Notes: generated by a model from the letters alone, not told the origin. DNA of 64,000 bases from Apostichopus japonicus (GCF_037975245.1 NC_092573.1:2356501-2420500); one strand, 5' to 3'. Counted from the stretch's first letter, positions 1 through 12,060 are shown. A program made the numbers and translations.

Positions 1-388
1 TCACCTCATGTCAGGATAGAAGTCTTCTGTTAGATTCCATTGGAAACAATGTTTATTGAGCCATTTCTTGATACCCTGCCTGCTACTCTCAAGAAAAGCT
101 TGGCGATCCAGTTTTGAATGACCACCCATAGTTTTGAAATTCGGGATTTATAGAATTTGCACTGAAATGTTTTTACGAACTACTTATGTGACACTGATGT
201 GCAGTGGAATTGGGTTATTTCCTCCTTTAGCAATTAATTTAAACCAGCTACTTTAACAAAGAATACATCTTTGTTCATTTTTGGGGGGGGGGGATCTTTT
301 TCTTGAATTCAACATAAAGATTTATCAGCCCGATATCTCAAAGTTGTGTGTTAACGATATTTCCCTCATTTCTTCTTGCCCTTGAAAG

Positions 389-3300
389 GCGGTACCTGAG
401 AGAAACCCTAAAGATGTCCAATGACGAGGATCTTAACAGATTGACAGCTTGTTCCTTGGTTTTATTAGGTCACATATTTTTGTCATTAGGGAACAGCGGG
501 GTAAGTCTCAAACTTGAAACTGGCCTCTTTTAAGTTGGTCTGAAGTCTTCAATTTCCATTTCTTTTTGTAATGATGGTATCAGTTTATTTTGTTTCTGAT
601 GAAGTTTGTTTTTCTTTCAGGAATGAGTTAACCCCCCCTCCCCTCCTCTCTGCCATTTTGAACTCTGAAATACCCATTTATTTGTTTGACTAAGACGCCA
701 CTCTTTGCATAATTGACTTTGGCTCTTTGATGTATGTTGGTAGCTACACTTTGAATCCCCAGCTATTAAAATTAATATTGAAAAACAATAACTGTTAACT
801 AGAAAATATGAATTTTGTGAAAGGAACAACTCTGCATTGGTGAAATGATATCATACGATCATTCCAATCACACTTCCACATTCTTTCGTTATAATCTTTG
901 TGAAAGTGACTCGTTCTGTACTTTCAAGCCAACTACCACAGTTCCCTGATCTTGGTAAAAACTTATTATTCTGACCCATCCTATAACCAGGATGTGGAAC
1001 CTTCTTAGAAAAGGCCACTTAATTATATCCTTTTAACTACAACAACAGGAAATAATATACATTGGTTCCTGTCTTTTATTGGCAGTTGTTGTTAATGTGT
1101 TATTCTTCCTTGTATCATCTATTCTGCAGGAAAGTATGAACATGGTTATGCCAGCAATGCAGCTAGCCAAAAAAATCCCAGACATGCATGTACAGCTCTG
1201 GGGATCAGCACTTCTTAGGGGTAAGTTTATGGGGGCAGTGTTTGCACATTTGTAAATGATTAGTATTGTGGTTACCGATAATAAGTATTGGTGGTAAGCT
1301 ACACCCCATGTCTGTGTGCAGCTCTGGAATTTGTGTAGACCTAGGGGTTGTCAACACTTCTTAGGAGTAAGTAGGGGTTATTTTTTTGTTAGGGGGGAGG
1401 GGGTGTGGAGGTAATGTTTATAAGATCAAAAATTATTGGTATTGTGGTTAGAGTTAATTAGTTATAATGGTAAGCTAATCCCCATGTGTATGTGTAGAGC
1501 TCTGAGGATTGTGTTTGTGTAGAGCTCCGAGGTATAAGGGGTTACTTGTATGTGTATGTATGTATTTTAGATCCTCCTGCAAGCAGGAACTCGCGAAGAA
1601 GCCTCATTGGCTTATCACAGCCGCAAGCTGACCGAAGTCAGTTTCTTACATTCGTATTTAACCTCCATGATTATGAATTGTTAATTGGCAACAACTCTGT
1701 AACTGGACGACATACATTAATCTGGGAGTGACTCGAACCGGGGACCTTATGATTGAAGGGCACCGGCGTTAACCACTGAGCTAACACTCCGCTTTAGTGT
1801 AACACAACACTTTATTGTAGTCTGCATGAAGCTCTAGGGTAAAGCATTCATTCATACTTGGGCAGTCTATGTACAGCTTTAACCGATCAATAGATCAATA
1901 TGGCTGTTGTGGTTTTAGTTAAATATGATTATCAACACTGGTATTAAGCGCTCACTAAATAACACCTTCTCTTGAGGTCAGCAATCATACGGTGGTAGTT
2001 TTATAATTCAGTCTGCGTACAAGTTTTGTATCATTACCATAACCCACTTAAAGCACAAATAGGGTGATTGTCAGACCCACTAGGGGTACAGGCTTTGTAT
2101 CTGTTCGATACTGGAATCAATTGTTTAAAGTTTAAACAGTTGTAGTCCTTGTTTAGTGATCGTTTATTATTAGTCACTTCATCAAAGAAAGAAGTCTGTT
2201 CCTTTTTTTTCTTTTTTTAAATTACACTATGTCTCTGTAGACCCTTCTATTCATTTCAACGTGATGATGGTCATTATATTTCAGATCTGTACCACATGGC
2301 GGGAGACCCTACAAAAGAAAACGAAGGCTACCACCTCCACTCGACTTTCTCTCAGCAACTCCTCAAGGATCACTTTCAGTCATCGCAACTGCCTCAGCAT
2401 AACCTGATACAGGTACGTCACAAAAGAAAGCCATGCTCTAAATACCGACTATCAGTAACGAGTCCATATGCACTAATACTGACTATCAGTAACGAGTCCA
2501 TATGCACTTATACTTATTATTGATAAACATCTTATGTTTTTTCTAGTATCCTGTATATACCATTACTGCACTGTTTTGTATGTCTATGTATATGCGAAAT
2601 ATATTAACTGAACTGAACTATACCGACTATCGGTAACAAGTCCGTATGCTCTAATACAGACTATCGGTAACAAGTCCATATGCACTAATACCGACTATCG
2701 GTAACAAGTCCATATGCTCTAATACAGACTATCGGTAACGAGTCCATGTGCACTAATACCGACTATCGGTAACAAGTCCATATACTCTAATAGTAGTTAT
2801 ACTTGGGAATATAGTATAGATTTTAGTATAAGATTTAGTTTGCTTATTCATATCAAGGTGAATCCCATTAGTGCTCATGGCGTTTCATTCTAAAAATTAT
2901 GTTGAGTATGATGAGTAAATGCCAAGACAAGAAACTTTCTATCTCAAAACAATGAGATATCTCATACTGAAATCTGATACTGAGTATGGTGAGAATGCAA
3001 GAAATAGAAAGTTGATTTCACATACTAGAACCAAATTCATCACAGACAAGACACATTAAAAGGATTGTCTGGTGGCCCAAAGAAGTTAGCTTAAAAAATA
3101 GTAAATAATTTTCCAAACATGTTGTCAAAGTATGAGAACGCTAATGTTGCGTTTGACAGAGAAACGATTTTTTAATCGTTATGGATAGACATTTCAAATA
3201 TGATTTGAACAGTACAATACGTGACGTCAGCTCTGCCATAGCAGATTGCGTCATACCCCACCCTCCGCACAGTACCTATACGGTAATCACAACAAAAACA

Positions 3301-4790
3301 GCGTTTGTATACAGATAAATTTCTTCCTTAATTTCCGGTGAAATTTCTTTAAAATTAGATATGTTTTCAAAAACTCCTTAAGCCGCCATGTACTTGATCG
3401 GTGGTTCCGTGGTCTTTGTGTAACACAAGGTAAATTTTAACAGCAGACTCTGAGTTGTTCAGGCTATACATCGCGCTATCCAACTCCAACGCGAAAAATG
3501 TTCGCATGTAGGCTATACTCAAACGTTGACAATCGGACAGTTCTGCGAAGCCTAAGCTTCTCAGTGCTACATTCTGCTCTGACAACGATTCGATCAATTT
3601 CTTCAATAATTTCCGGTGAAATTTCTTATAAATTAGATATGATTTAAAAAACTCCTTAAGCCGCCATATATGTAGTAGATCGGTGGTTTCGTGGTCTTTG
3701 TGAAACACAAGATAAGTTTTAACAGCAGGCTCTTCGTTGTTTACACATCGCGGTATCCAGCTCCAGTGCGAAGAATGTTCGCGTGTATAGCCTACTCTAA
3801 CGTTTACAATCGGACAGTTCTGCGATGACATCGATTCCGCCAAGTTTCATCTTCCGGTTTAACGAATACTTTACAAGTTTCCTTTTACTGTTAATTTGAT
3901 CCGTGAATTTTATTTCAGCGATTTCGAAGAACAGTTAATGAACTGTGGTTTGAGTGTGAGTGTACTATGTGTAACGCTATACAAGTACACCAACTGAGCA
4001 TCGTAGTATATACGTTCGCGAGTATGTACGTTATATATATGAGGCAATCCAATGTGCTTACACATGAGTTTATTTGCTGCGGAATTGGGAGTGCTAACTT
4101 CAAGTCACCTGTTTTGCCTATCTGCAACCACTACGTCAATCACCATATTGAAGCGTTCGAACAAACGGTACTTTTGGTGAGAAACTGGTGAATTTGAAAA
4201 CCAGATTTCTACAAGAAGAAAACGGCGAATGGGGACAATTTTTACATGGTTAGAAAGAGAAAAATAATAACTACAAAGACAATGTATCAAAATCTTCCAC
4301 CAGACAATTCCTTTAAACATCCATCAGATCTAATGTGAAAGGTTTTATTGGTCATATGGCTGGCCGTTTGTGTCAATTGTTTTTTTTTTTACTTTTTGAA
4401 GGTTTTGGGGGTAATCTTTGTGTGACTTATGAGATTTTTTTTTTTTTCTTGCAAATTTTAACGTGCAAAAAATTTATAAATGCATTTCAAACAAAAATTC
4501 CTATTTTCTAATTAATTGTGCTACTGTCAGGCATTTAGGATTGGTAAGTTAATGACAATTAAATGTCTCATTGAGGGAAATGTTTGAAATGGGGGTGGGG
4601 AGGGGTAATAATTAATCATCCTTTAAGTCATCATTTATGTGTTGTTGTTATTTCCTTTCCAATCCAGTGGACAGAGGGATCAATTCCTCCTCAACACCTG
4701 CGTTCCAACAGTGCAAACAACTCCAACGGTGCAAGCAGTAGTTATATGTCACATCCTCAGACAGATTTGTCTCGTCAGCCTTTCTCGTAG
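389..4790 (+). CDS. MAU2: MAU2 (SCC4) cohesin loader subunit, C-terminal four exons (5' part outside window)
   Basis: Coding exons are 389-500, 1130-1220, 2285-2412 and 4668-4790 (stop TAG 4788-4790). Each has AG before it and GT after it, and the phases join into 150 residues. The first exon reads [29 protein letters not shown], which is the conserved TPR-rich tail of MAU2. The second reads [14 protein letters not shown] and [10 protein letters not shown]. The third has the family motif FSQQLLKDH followed by LPQHNLIQ, and the last begins WTEG, as in vertebrate MAU2. In the family, MAU2 forms the cohesin loader with NIPBL (SCC2) and acts in the nucleus. The extreme C-terminus (about 40 residues, Ser/Asn-rich) is diverged. 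The stretch before FSQQLL ([14 protein letters not shown]) also differs from the vertebrate equivalent. The first base of exon 389 completes a codon begun in an exon before the window. Bases 1-388 look intronic. Confidence 0.94.
1308..1540 (+). repeat. Decayed tandem copies of a MAU2 exon 3' end and its donor site, in the intron
   Basis: Downstream of the exon ending at 1220, the stretch 'cagctctgg...cacttcttagg.gtaagt' recurs at 1322-1370. It is followed by a diverged copy of the first intron segment ('attggtattgtggtta', 'ggtaagct'). A shorter third copy ('gtgtagagctctgagg') starts near 1484. The copies start and end with 'cccatgt', so this reads as an old local tandem duplication of the exon-intron junction. 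The copied donor keeps GTAAGT, but the codons are broken. Confidence 0.6.
1560..1792 (-). mobile_element. tRNA-derived SINE (head at 1792, body toward 1560)
   Basis: On the minus strand an A box (TAGCTCAGTGG, complement of 1773-1783) is followed by a B box (GGTTCGAGTC, complement of 1730-1739) at RNA polymerase III internal-promoter spacing. The would-be acceptor arms GCGGAGT and ACTCCCA no longer pair fully, and the anticodon loop lacks the usual T before the anticodon. This is therefore not a functional tRNA gene. The downstream ~150 bp resembles a SINE body. It sits in the MAU2 intron 1221-2284. The end near 1560 is approximate. Confidence 0.7.
2443..2790. repeat. 34-bp minisatellite, about seven copies, interrupted by ~110 bp
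   Basis: The unit is 'taccgactatcggtaac' plus 'aagtccatatgctctaa'. It is present about twice from 2443 and five times from about 2622 to 2790, with alternating c/a at positions 4 and 30. The interruption (about 2512-2621) is AT-rich and non-repetitive, and resembles an insertion. The array begins only 30 bp after the donor of the third MAU2 exon. Confidence 0.9.
3060..4312. mobile_element. Non-autonomous DNA transposon with TTAA target duplication (Kolobok- or piggyBac-like)
   Basis: The left terminus AAGGATTGTCTGGTGG (3060-3075) is mirrored at the right end, whose reverse complement reads AGGAATTGTCTGGTGG, ending at 4312. Both ends abut TTAA (3056-3059 and 4313-4316), a target site typical of Kolobok and piggyBac elements. 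The terminal bases fit Kolobok better than the CCC of piggyBac; this is inference. The element is 1253 bp long and lies in the last MAU2 intron. Inside is a direct duplication of about 228 bp (3321-3548 and 3599-3825, offset ~278). A 158-codon open frame on the minus strand spans that duplication and matches no family I know, so it is probably fortuitous. Confidence 0.75.
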
Positions 4791-5911
4791 CTACACCGTG
4801 CCTCAAGATTTTTAATACTGTCACATCTCGCATGGATGGCCTTTTTTTCTTTTTCCTTTTTTTCTTTTTTTGCACAAAATGGTCATTCTCATTCAATCCA
4901 AAGTCTTTTAAAAAACAAAAACAACACAAACAAGTTTTTTATTTTTTTTTGCAAATGCAAGTTGTCTGAAATCAAACTTTTTGAATTTTATGGATCTTTT
5001 TGTTTTTTCTTGACTGAGAGGTTATTTTTTTTAACATAGAACAGAAGTGAAAGTTGGTCATGCTGGATGTCGAGTCATTCATTCTAAATGGGGGATGAGT
5101 CCTGGAACATTTACCCCCACCCTCTATATGTTCTTCTTATCATTTGCATCAGTTGTGTGAAGAAATAGACAATTTTTAATTTGAGTAAGGAAGGAAAATT
5201 TGTGTAACATATTCTGGGGTTGAAACAAAAAAGCATGAAAGATGTGATGGATGGAGCCTCTGATGCAACGTTCAGGATACATTTTAAACCACCTCCATGT
5301 TACTGGTCCTTCTGGAGAAAGGAGTGTCAAATATATCGCCTCTGAAATGGTTGCCCTGTTTTCGTCACAAGAACTGAATTCCTGACCCAGGTTCATTCTG
5401 GAAGAAACACAAACAGGTGAGTGGTAGCACAAAATTTATTCAGCCTTCCCTTTTGTAAAAATCCCTTGGTTTTATATTAATATACCAATAAGGTAATGAC
5501 AATTAATTTTTTTTTCCCCTCTGTTTTTCCTAGTTTTAAGCCAAAGTATGAAAGAAAAATGGAGAGACAATTTGACAATAAAAAGATAAACATTGAAATG
5601 TATGAAATATCTTAAATGAAGCACAGCAGTCCTCATTGCTGTGTTTATGTCTTACGAAAAGGTGCCAAAATATTAACCTGCAACTTGCAAGTTGACAAAA
5701 CTTTGAAGTTTAATTATGTTAATTCTGTTATTAATAATTATAATAAATCATGAAACTATATTTTATAAGGCGCGACAATATCCATCAACACAATGTTCAT
5801 AAATGCTATTGCAAACTACAAACCAATTAAACTTTTTATCTTTGTACTTTTGAAACTGATTAATTTTCTAAAAATTACCAAAATTAGAGATTAAAAGCAG
5901 TTTTGAATAAA
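4791..5911 (+). other. Probable MAU2 3'UTR with candidate poly(A) signals
   Basis: Following the stop codon the DNA is T-rich, with long T runs (4842-4870, 4934-4950) and no further exon-like coding. AATAAA occurs at 5577-5582, 5742-5747 and 5906-5911, and any of these could end the transcript. The true end cannot be chosen without transcript data. Confidence 0.4.
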
Positions 5912-6167
5912 TATGTTATTCTTTGTTATCTTTCAGGAACAACCATCCATCATCAAACATGAGATGTGCTTTTTTGGCTTAATTTAGCAGGAAGTCCAAC
6001 AGGTCAAAGTAACTGGTAAAATATCATAAGATGTTCAAAATTGGGTTTGCACTGAACAGCTGCACAGAATCAACCAGTATGTAAAACCAATAGGAATATG
6101 ACCATACAGATTTATCTCTGATCTAGCAAAGTCATATGCAATTACATTCATATGAAGAGAGATGGGA

Positions 6168-6330
6168 AAGGGGAATGACAGGGTGTAGGGTGAGGAGAGG
6201 GTGCAAGGGGAGAGGGTGCAAGGGGAGAGGGTGCAGAGAGGGTGTAGGGGGGAGAGGGTGCAAGGGGGAGTGGGTGTAGGGGGAGGAGAGGGTGCAAGGG
6301 GGAGGAGAGGGTCAAGGGGAGGGGTGTGCA
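6168..6330. repeat. G-rich minisatellite ('gagagggtgcaagggg')
   Basis: About ten imperfect copies of a 14-18-bp G-rich unit lie in tandem. Closely spaced runs of three to six G on the plus strand could form G-quadruplexes. It is intergenic, downstream of MAU2. Confidence 0.85.
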
Positions 6331-7194
6331 GTGTTTAAGTGGATTTAATTATCTCAACAAAGGGACCAAATTGAAGTTTTACTTGTAGGGGGGTATACGT
6401 GGAAAACTGTATAGTATAGCTGGAAATGCATTGTTTTAATCAGGGCATCTTATGGTATGGGAATTCAACCAATGACATTGAAGTAAGATTGTCACATGTC
6501 AGAATGATTAAAAACTGTCAAAAATTCTTTTAAGAAATGATTAAAAATGACAAAAGGTTAAGAGGAAAATGGCATTGAAGATTATATTGTTGGCCTCTGT
6601 ACCTTGCAGCACTATTGGTTGTTGTTCAGGAGCTTTTTTTTTTAATTTGAATTCAAATCATAGAACAGATCCTCACTTATATATCTTAAAGTAGCGACCA
6701 TGATTGAAATATGTTACTGATTCTATATATTCTGCATTTGAGAAGTTCCCACTTACATATGATTATTGCTGCTGTTAAAAATTGTTTTAGAGTAACAAAT
6801 GGTTTGGAACTGGGATAAGTAGTATTTTGTACCTTCATTACATGGTACCTTTCATTTAGGAGTACCTTATCATTAGTAGTACCATGTTGTATGTAATTGG
6901 GACTGAGAAAGTGAGTTGTTTACTTATCATGTTAACATGACTATTCATTATTGAGTTTCTATTTTAAGCTCCCTTTTGTGTTGACTTTGGAGCGATTCTG
7001 TTTGTACTGGTTGGGTGAAGGATGGGCCTCCATAGCTTCTATCATTACTTTGAAGCAAACAAGAAGTTTAGTGGTGCACTTTGTACTGACTGGTTTGTGA
7101 TGTCTAAGTCATTCTCACAAATTCACTTGATAATGATTCAGTTTGTTTAAGTGACGTGGGACCAAGGAGAAAGATACATATATTGTACTGGTGA

Positions 7195-7640
7195 TATACT
7201 GACATTGTATACTCTAGCTACTGTCATGCCCCTATATGATACTGTCATGATACTGTAATGCCCTTATGCTGGTACTGTTATGCTACTGTAATGCCCGATA
7301 ATGATACTGTTATGCGACTGTAATGCCCGTTACTGTTATGATAACTGTCATGCCCTATACAGATATTTTTATGCTGCTGTAATGTACTGGTACTGTTACA
7401 ATACTGTAATGTACTGGTACTGTTATGCCCAATACTAGTACTGTTATGCTAACTGTAATGCTTGATACTGATACTGTTATGCTACTGTAATGTCATGTTC
7501 TGGTACTGTTATGCTACTGTAATGCCCTATATTGTTATGCTAACTGTAATGCCCGATACCGATATTGTTATGCTGCTGTAATGTACTGGTACTGTTATGC
7601 TACTGTAATGCCCTATGCTGATACTGTTATTGTACTGCAC
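7195..7640. repeat. 'TACTGTTATGCTACTGTAATGCCC' type minisatellite
   Basis: Imperfect units of about 35-40 bp, built on tactgttatg...ctactgtaatgccc, repeat roughly a dozen times with small insertions and deletions. The array fades at both ends into related 'actgtcatg' and 'tactgta' words. It is intergenic. Confidence 0.85.
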
Positions 7641-10544
7641 AGCTGCTTTACTTAACTATACTAATACTGGACTAGCATTGCACTATACTGCAATGGTAAT
7701 ACTTGTATTGTTACTATTCTACAACTGTCCTTATTTAGTACTAGTGGTAGTGCTAGGATGTTAAAAATGGGGGGAGGGGAATTATCCCAGTCAATTTATT
7801 TTGGATTTTCTTTTTTGGAGGGGGGGATTTCATGATGTTTAATAGTTAGATATGTGATATGTGTACATATGCCCGTACCGAGATTTAGCGCACATATAGT
7901 ACATACAGTGCAGTACACATGTTCGACCATTGTGATCAATACACACTGTGCCCTGCTGCACTATCGAAGCCAGTGTTTCCTTTTGGAAAGATTTGACCAA
8001 TCACATCACTCCTAACAAAACTTAAAACAAAATACAAAAACAAACCTTTATAAGATCCAGCACGATATTGGCAAGTTTTGTGACTACAGTAATGGTGCAA
8101 TTCGAGGGAAGTACCAGGAATAGTTTCGTGTAATTTCCGCCAAGAGAAAATATTTTGGGGGGACCCTCCAGGTAAATTGCGAGGAATCCCGCAATCGCGC
8201 GTCCTAATGCGAACACTTGACTATGGTAATGCAAACAGTAATGATAGCAACAATTATTTTTAAGTATTTCTTTAAATTTGTGCTCAGAATTTCAAATATT
8301 TTTACTTCCATTATGGGGCAGTGTATCTTTATTAGTACAAATAGAGGATTCGGGGAGACAGTGAGGAACTCATATGTGGTGTAATTATAACAGGGTATTG
8401 TAATCAGTGTTGAGTGGCTTCCATTAATAATATTAAGCAAACTAAGATCCTGAGCAGCAGTTAAATTACTTACTTATCTTTGGTGCTGTTACATTCGCCT
8501 TTGGGTCTTCTACGCATTTTGACTGACATTAAAAAGAGCAAAGTTTGGCATTCTTTTCCCTGATCTCTCAGAACCCACAGCTAGTATTTTGTCTGGGTGT
8601 CAATTAATTTTAGTGCATCGTAGTACAAGCCATACAGGAAACACTGTCAAATGAAGTGAATTCTGTTATTACAAAGTTTGGAATCCGTTTATTCCTGTAG
8701 TCCTTAATAGTGTATTTAACTTTTGCTGGGTTTTCATTTTACATGAAATAACCCCAATGTGTAACTTGCTTCCTGTGGTTGGTAGGTTTGGGAATACAAA
8801 TTGTCAGACATAAGGTAGAGGAACAATGTTTCCCCTTCCCTTCCCCTTTGAATATATCCATGTAGAGTGTTCCTTACCAATTATGTAAGACTCACTTGAC
8901 TGGCCCTAAACTAGTAGGGAAATATTTGAGAGGAGGGTGAAGGTAGGGGGCATCCAATTTATCAGAAAGACTCAATTGAAGTTAACCTTGAAATGAAAAT
9001 CAGTGAATCCAAATTGCAAAAGGAAACAATTTTTGCCACTATCCCTACCCCCCTCCCCCTTTCTTCCCCACCCCATGTATCCTTTCCCCTTTTTTATGTT
9101 GTCACTGCCCATGTAGGTATCACAGCATGACCAGCATTCACATTTTTCTTTTTAAATATATTTCAAGACTTTAGAGAAAATAGAAATGTTTTTTTTCTCA
9201 TATTTTTTTCTTTCTATATCATGTTCATAATACCATGTATTTATATCATTTCTTTTTTTGTGAAATGTTTTTTTTTTTTTCATGTTATAAAGTTCTTACT
9301 GTCTATACTGTACATATGTAGCTACTTTTTTTGTCAGTGGTATACAATTTTTTGTAAACTATGTACAGACTGTAAATTTATCAATGATAACAATGAAGTA
9401 CAATACTAATTGGGTGAACAATGGAAAGGACAAATTTATGCCCTTGTCATTTTTTCCCCTTTCTGATCAAAATGTATTTGTTCTAAGTTCGCTGTTCTAA
9501 TTTTCAGTGGCGTGTGCATCTGCAAGGGGAGGGGGGGGGGGGCATGTGACCATTTCTCCCTCTTCCATCATCAGTCAGTAAAATAGAGGTTGCTACTCAT
9601 TGATTTTATGGCTAAAGAACATGCTACTATATTCTAGCCAGTTCAATACTACACCACATCCCTACCAAGTACTTTTTAAGGTAAGTCAGCAAAGATAGAG
9701 CATGGGCTCAAAAAACCACACAACTTGACCCTCTCTCTTCCCAAGTCCCTTACCAGAAGAACCATTCAGCTGCGGTTCATCATGTGCCCGTTTCATTTGA
9801 AGTACAGTGGCTACCACACAAATACACTGCATTATACGACCTTTGCCATCAGTATGCCTACTTGCTCTCTATTTGTAAGTAGCGCCAGCGATACAGCGCC
9901 CGTTAGTTCAGAGAATAAAACGCCATGCAGTGATGTTACTTTATTATAACAAGAAAATTCAAACGGACTTAAGTCTTGTCACCTTTTCAGAAATGAGTAA
10001 TGTCTTCTTGAACCCATATGATATATTTCTACGATATGTTTCCTCTGACCATCCCTTTAACACAACACAGCTTCTTCCCATCTTCAGAGAACTCTCTCCT
10101 AAGCCTTCCGCACTAGCGCCCTCGATCATTTGAGGTTACTGACATCTTCCAAGCACTTGATCAGTGATAGCAGGGACCATCTACGCGAGCGTGCAAATTA
10201 GTAGTATTTAATTAGTAACATTATAAATATTATTTTTTAAGTAATTATTAATAAAATAATTAGTAACATAACTAATATTAATTAGTAACGACTTTCGTTT
10301 ATCTTAGTACGACATTTACCTGATTATTTGTACTGAAGCTTTCAACCGCCCCCATTCACACAGCCTTGTCCCCCCCCCCCCCACACCTTCCCTTACCATT
10401 TCCCGCCCTTCATTTCTCTTTTGTTTCCTTCTTTTTTGCTCTTTGTTTCTCCTCAATTCTTTTGCACTTGAAAATGAGACTGATGGTCAATGCGAAGTTG
10501 GCAAGGAACTGATCTAATCGGTTAGGTTTAGGTATATAGGCAGG
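7641..10544. other. Intergenic DNA, no gene seen
   Basis: AT-rich sequence with poly(T), a G run near 9529 and short open frames of at most 78 codons on either strand. None of these has a recognisable domain or convincing splice-site framing. Confidence 0.6.
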
Positions 10545-11332
10545 CATGGGCGTCAGCAGGTTTCAGAAAGTGGGGGGGACACTATACTATCTAAGCGGAG
10601 CGCCACCATTGGTTGGCGCGTAGCGTACCAGAAAATGTTGGGTACATAAGACCCCCTAGATCGCAGGAGACGGCCTTCCTGAGTCGTTTTTAGTTACATC
10701 AGAACCAGATCTGTGAGGAGAAATTTTGTCTCACAAAACTAAATTCCGACAGAAAGTACTGGTAGAAAGATGCCGTTCTGACACCAAGGGAGACGAAGTA
10801 CACAGCGTCCATCTCAAACGAAATATTTTCGGTAGTTTGGTATCATATAATACCCTGCATACAGGCAGAATACTGTCTGTAGGGCCTAAAATATATGATA
10901 TTACCTTCCTGGTGGGGTCTTCGACTTGTTTTCAAGTTGAAATGCGTCGTTTTCTCTGATTCACAGTGTAGGGCAAGGGGAATTCCATTTCTGGCGAGAA
11001 GGGGTGCTTCCACAAAACACTCTAAAACATCGTTCAAACATCGCACAAACTTTTATCAGAGGTCTCGGACGAAGCGGGGAGGGTGAATATCGGAGGAAGG
11101 GGGATAAAGGGCCAAGCACTGTTCTAATTTCCAGTGCAATTTATTGATAATGATTCTTAAGTTAGATTCTACTTGAATCAGCTCAGCAATTGTGATAGAA
11201 AATCGCGCATTTGCATGTGATTTTTTTAATAACTGCTCTGAAAAGTGGGGGGGACAAATGATATGATATCCCCTCCACTTTTGAAAGTGGGGGGGACATG
11301 TCCCCCCCGTCCCCCACCTGTTGACGCCCATG
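10545..11332. mobile_element. Complete non-autonomous hAT-like element with 8-bp target duplication
   Basis: The inverted termini are CATGGGCGTCAGCAGG (from 10545) and, as reverse complement of the right end, CATGGGCGTCAACAGG (ending at 11332). They are flanked by the exact 8-bp direct duplication TAGGCAGG (10537-10544 and 11333-11340). An 8-bp duplication is the hallmark of hAT elements. The 788-bp interior has no transposase domain. It carries a subterminal module near 10586-10620 ('ctaagcggagcgccacca') that reappears, inverted, in the hAT-like elements at 24-26 kb. Short open frames within it are not considered genes. Confidence 0.85.
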
Positions 11333-11891
11333 TAGGCAGGGGATGATTTGGGGAAGAGAAGGGGTTTATCACAATAATGCACAAGACCTATGATCAAGAT
11401 ATAGTCACAGCAAATAAGGAAAAAGATACAACCTCAATCAGGGAATCGATAAACGGGACGGGGTGGGTGGAGGTAGAGTGGCTTGGTGGATGGTGGGTGT
11501 AATCTTCTGTCGCAGGTTTAGTCGAGCACTGTATACATAATAAATGAAAGACAATGTTTTCAAATTTACATACGGGGTAACTTAGGTCTGTTTCTCATTC
11601 TCCTATTAGTTCTAGTTAGGTTTATTGAATTTAAATTTTTAGAAACTTCCTCAAAGTAATTTTTGTGATAACGAGTCGGCGTCGAGATTTTATTGGCGAA
11701 TTTCTTTCTTATATAATTTTAAATCGACAAGACGCCATGGACTGGCATGGATTCTAACTGAGTGCCATACTATTTCGCTGGTTCGAAGAACAGGTGGGTG
11801 AAATATAGCCTGGTTGGTTCTTCGGCAACCTGCCAATATTGGCTCTCAAAGCTACAGCCTACAGCTATTTTACCAGACCTACCGAATATTA

Positions 11892-11893
<2 letters not shown>

Positions 11894-11950
<57 letters not shown>
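11894..11950. repeat. (TA)n microsatellite
   Basis: An almost perfect TA run of about 57 bp. It directly adjoins the hammerhead-like Penelope relic on its right, an arrangement often seen at ends of Penelope-like insertions. Confidence 0.95.
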
Positions 11951-11953
<3 letters not shown>

Positions 11954-11954
11954 A

Positions 11955-12060
11955 TAAAAGTAAGAGGACATGACGTTTCCAATCTAGCAGGATCTTCATC
12001 AGAGGCTAAAGAAGTTTTTTATTTAAAGAAGAAATGGCAATAATTAAGTAATTGACGCAG
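11955..12060 (-). mobile_element. Relic of a Penelope-like element end with a hammerhead-ribozyme-like core (11972-12002)
   Basis: On the minus strand CTGATGA (complement of 11996-12002) is followed by AGATCCTGCTAGATTG and then GAAACGTC (complement of 11972-11979). The CTGATGA, short hairpin, GAAAC and GTC order is that of the minimal hammerhead ribozymes in Penelope-like retroelements. The hairpin is imperfect (GATCC against AGATTG), so catalysis is doubtful. No Penelope reverse transcriptase is seen nearby. Boundaries are approximate. Confidence 0.5.

Noticed and set aside
1719-1792. Possible tRNA gene (A and B boxes on minus strand)
   Set aside because: The acceptor stem does not pair and the anticodon loop is wrong. 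Better explained as the head of a SINE.
3367-3843. 158-codon open frame on the minus strand
   Set aside because: It lies wholly inside the TTAA-flanked element and spans that element's internal direct repeat, so it repeats itself. No known domain.
11056-11397. 113-codon minus-strand frame at the right end of the 10.5-kb element
   Set aside because: It runs through the terminal inverted repeat and G/C runs of a non-autonomous element. Not a gene.
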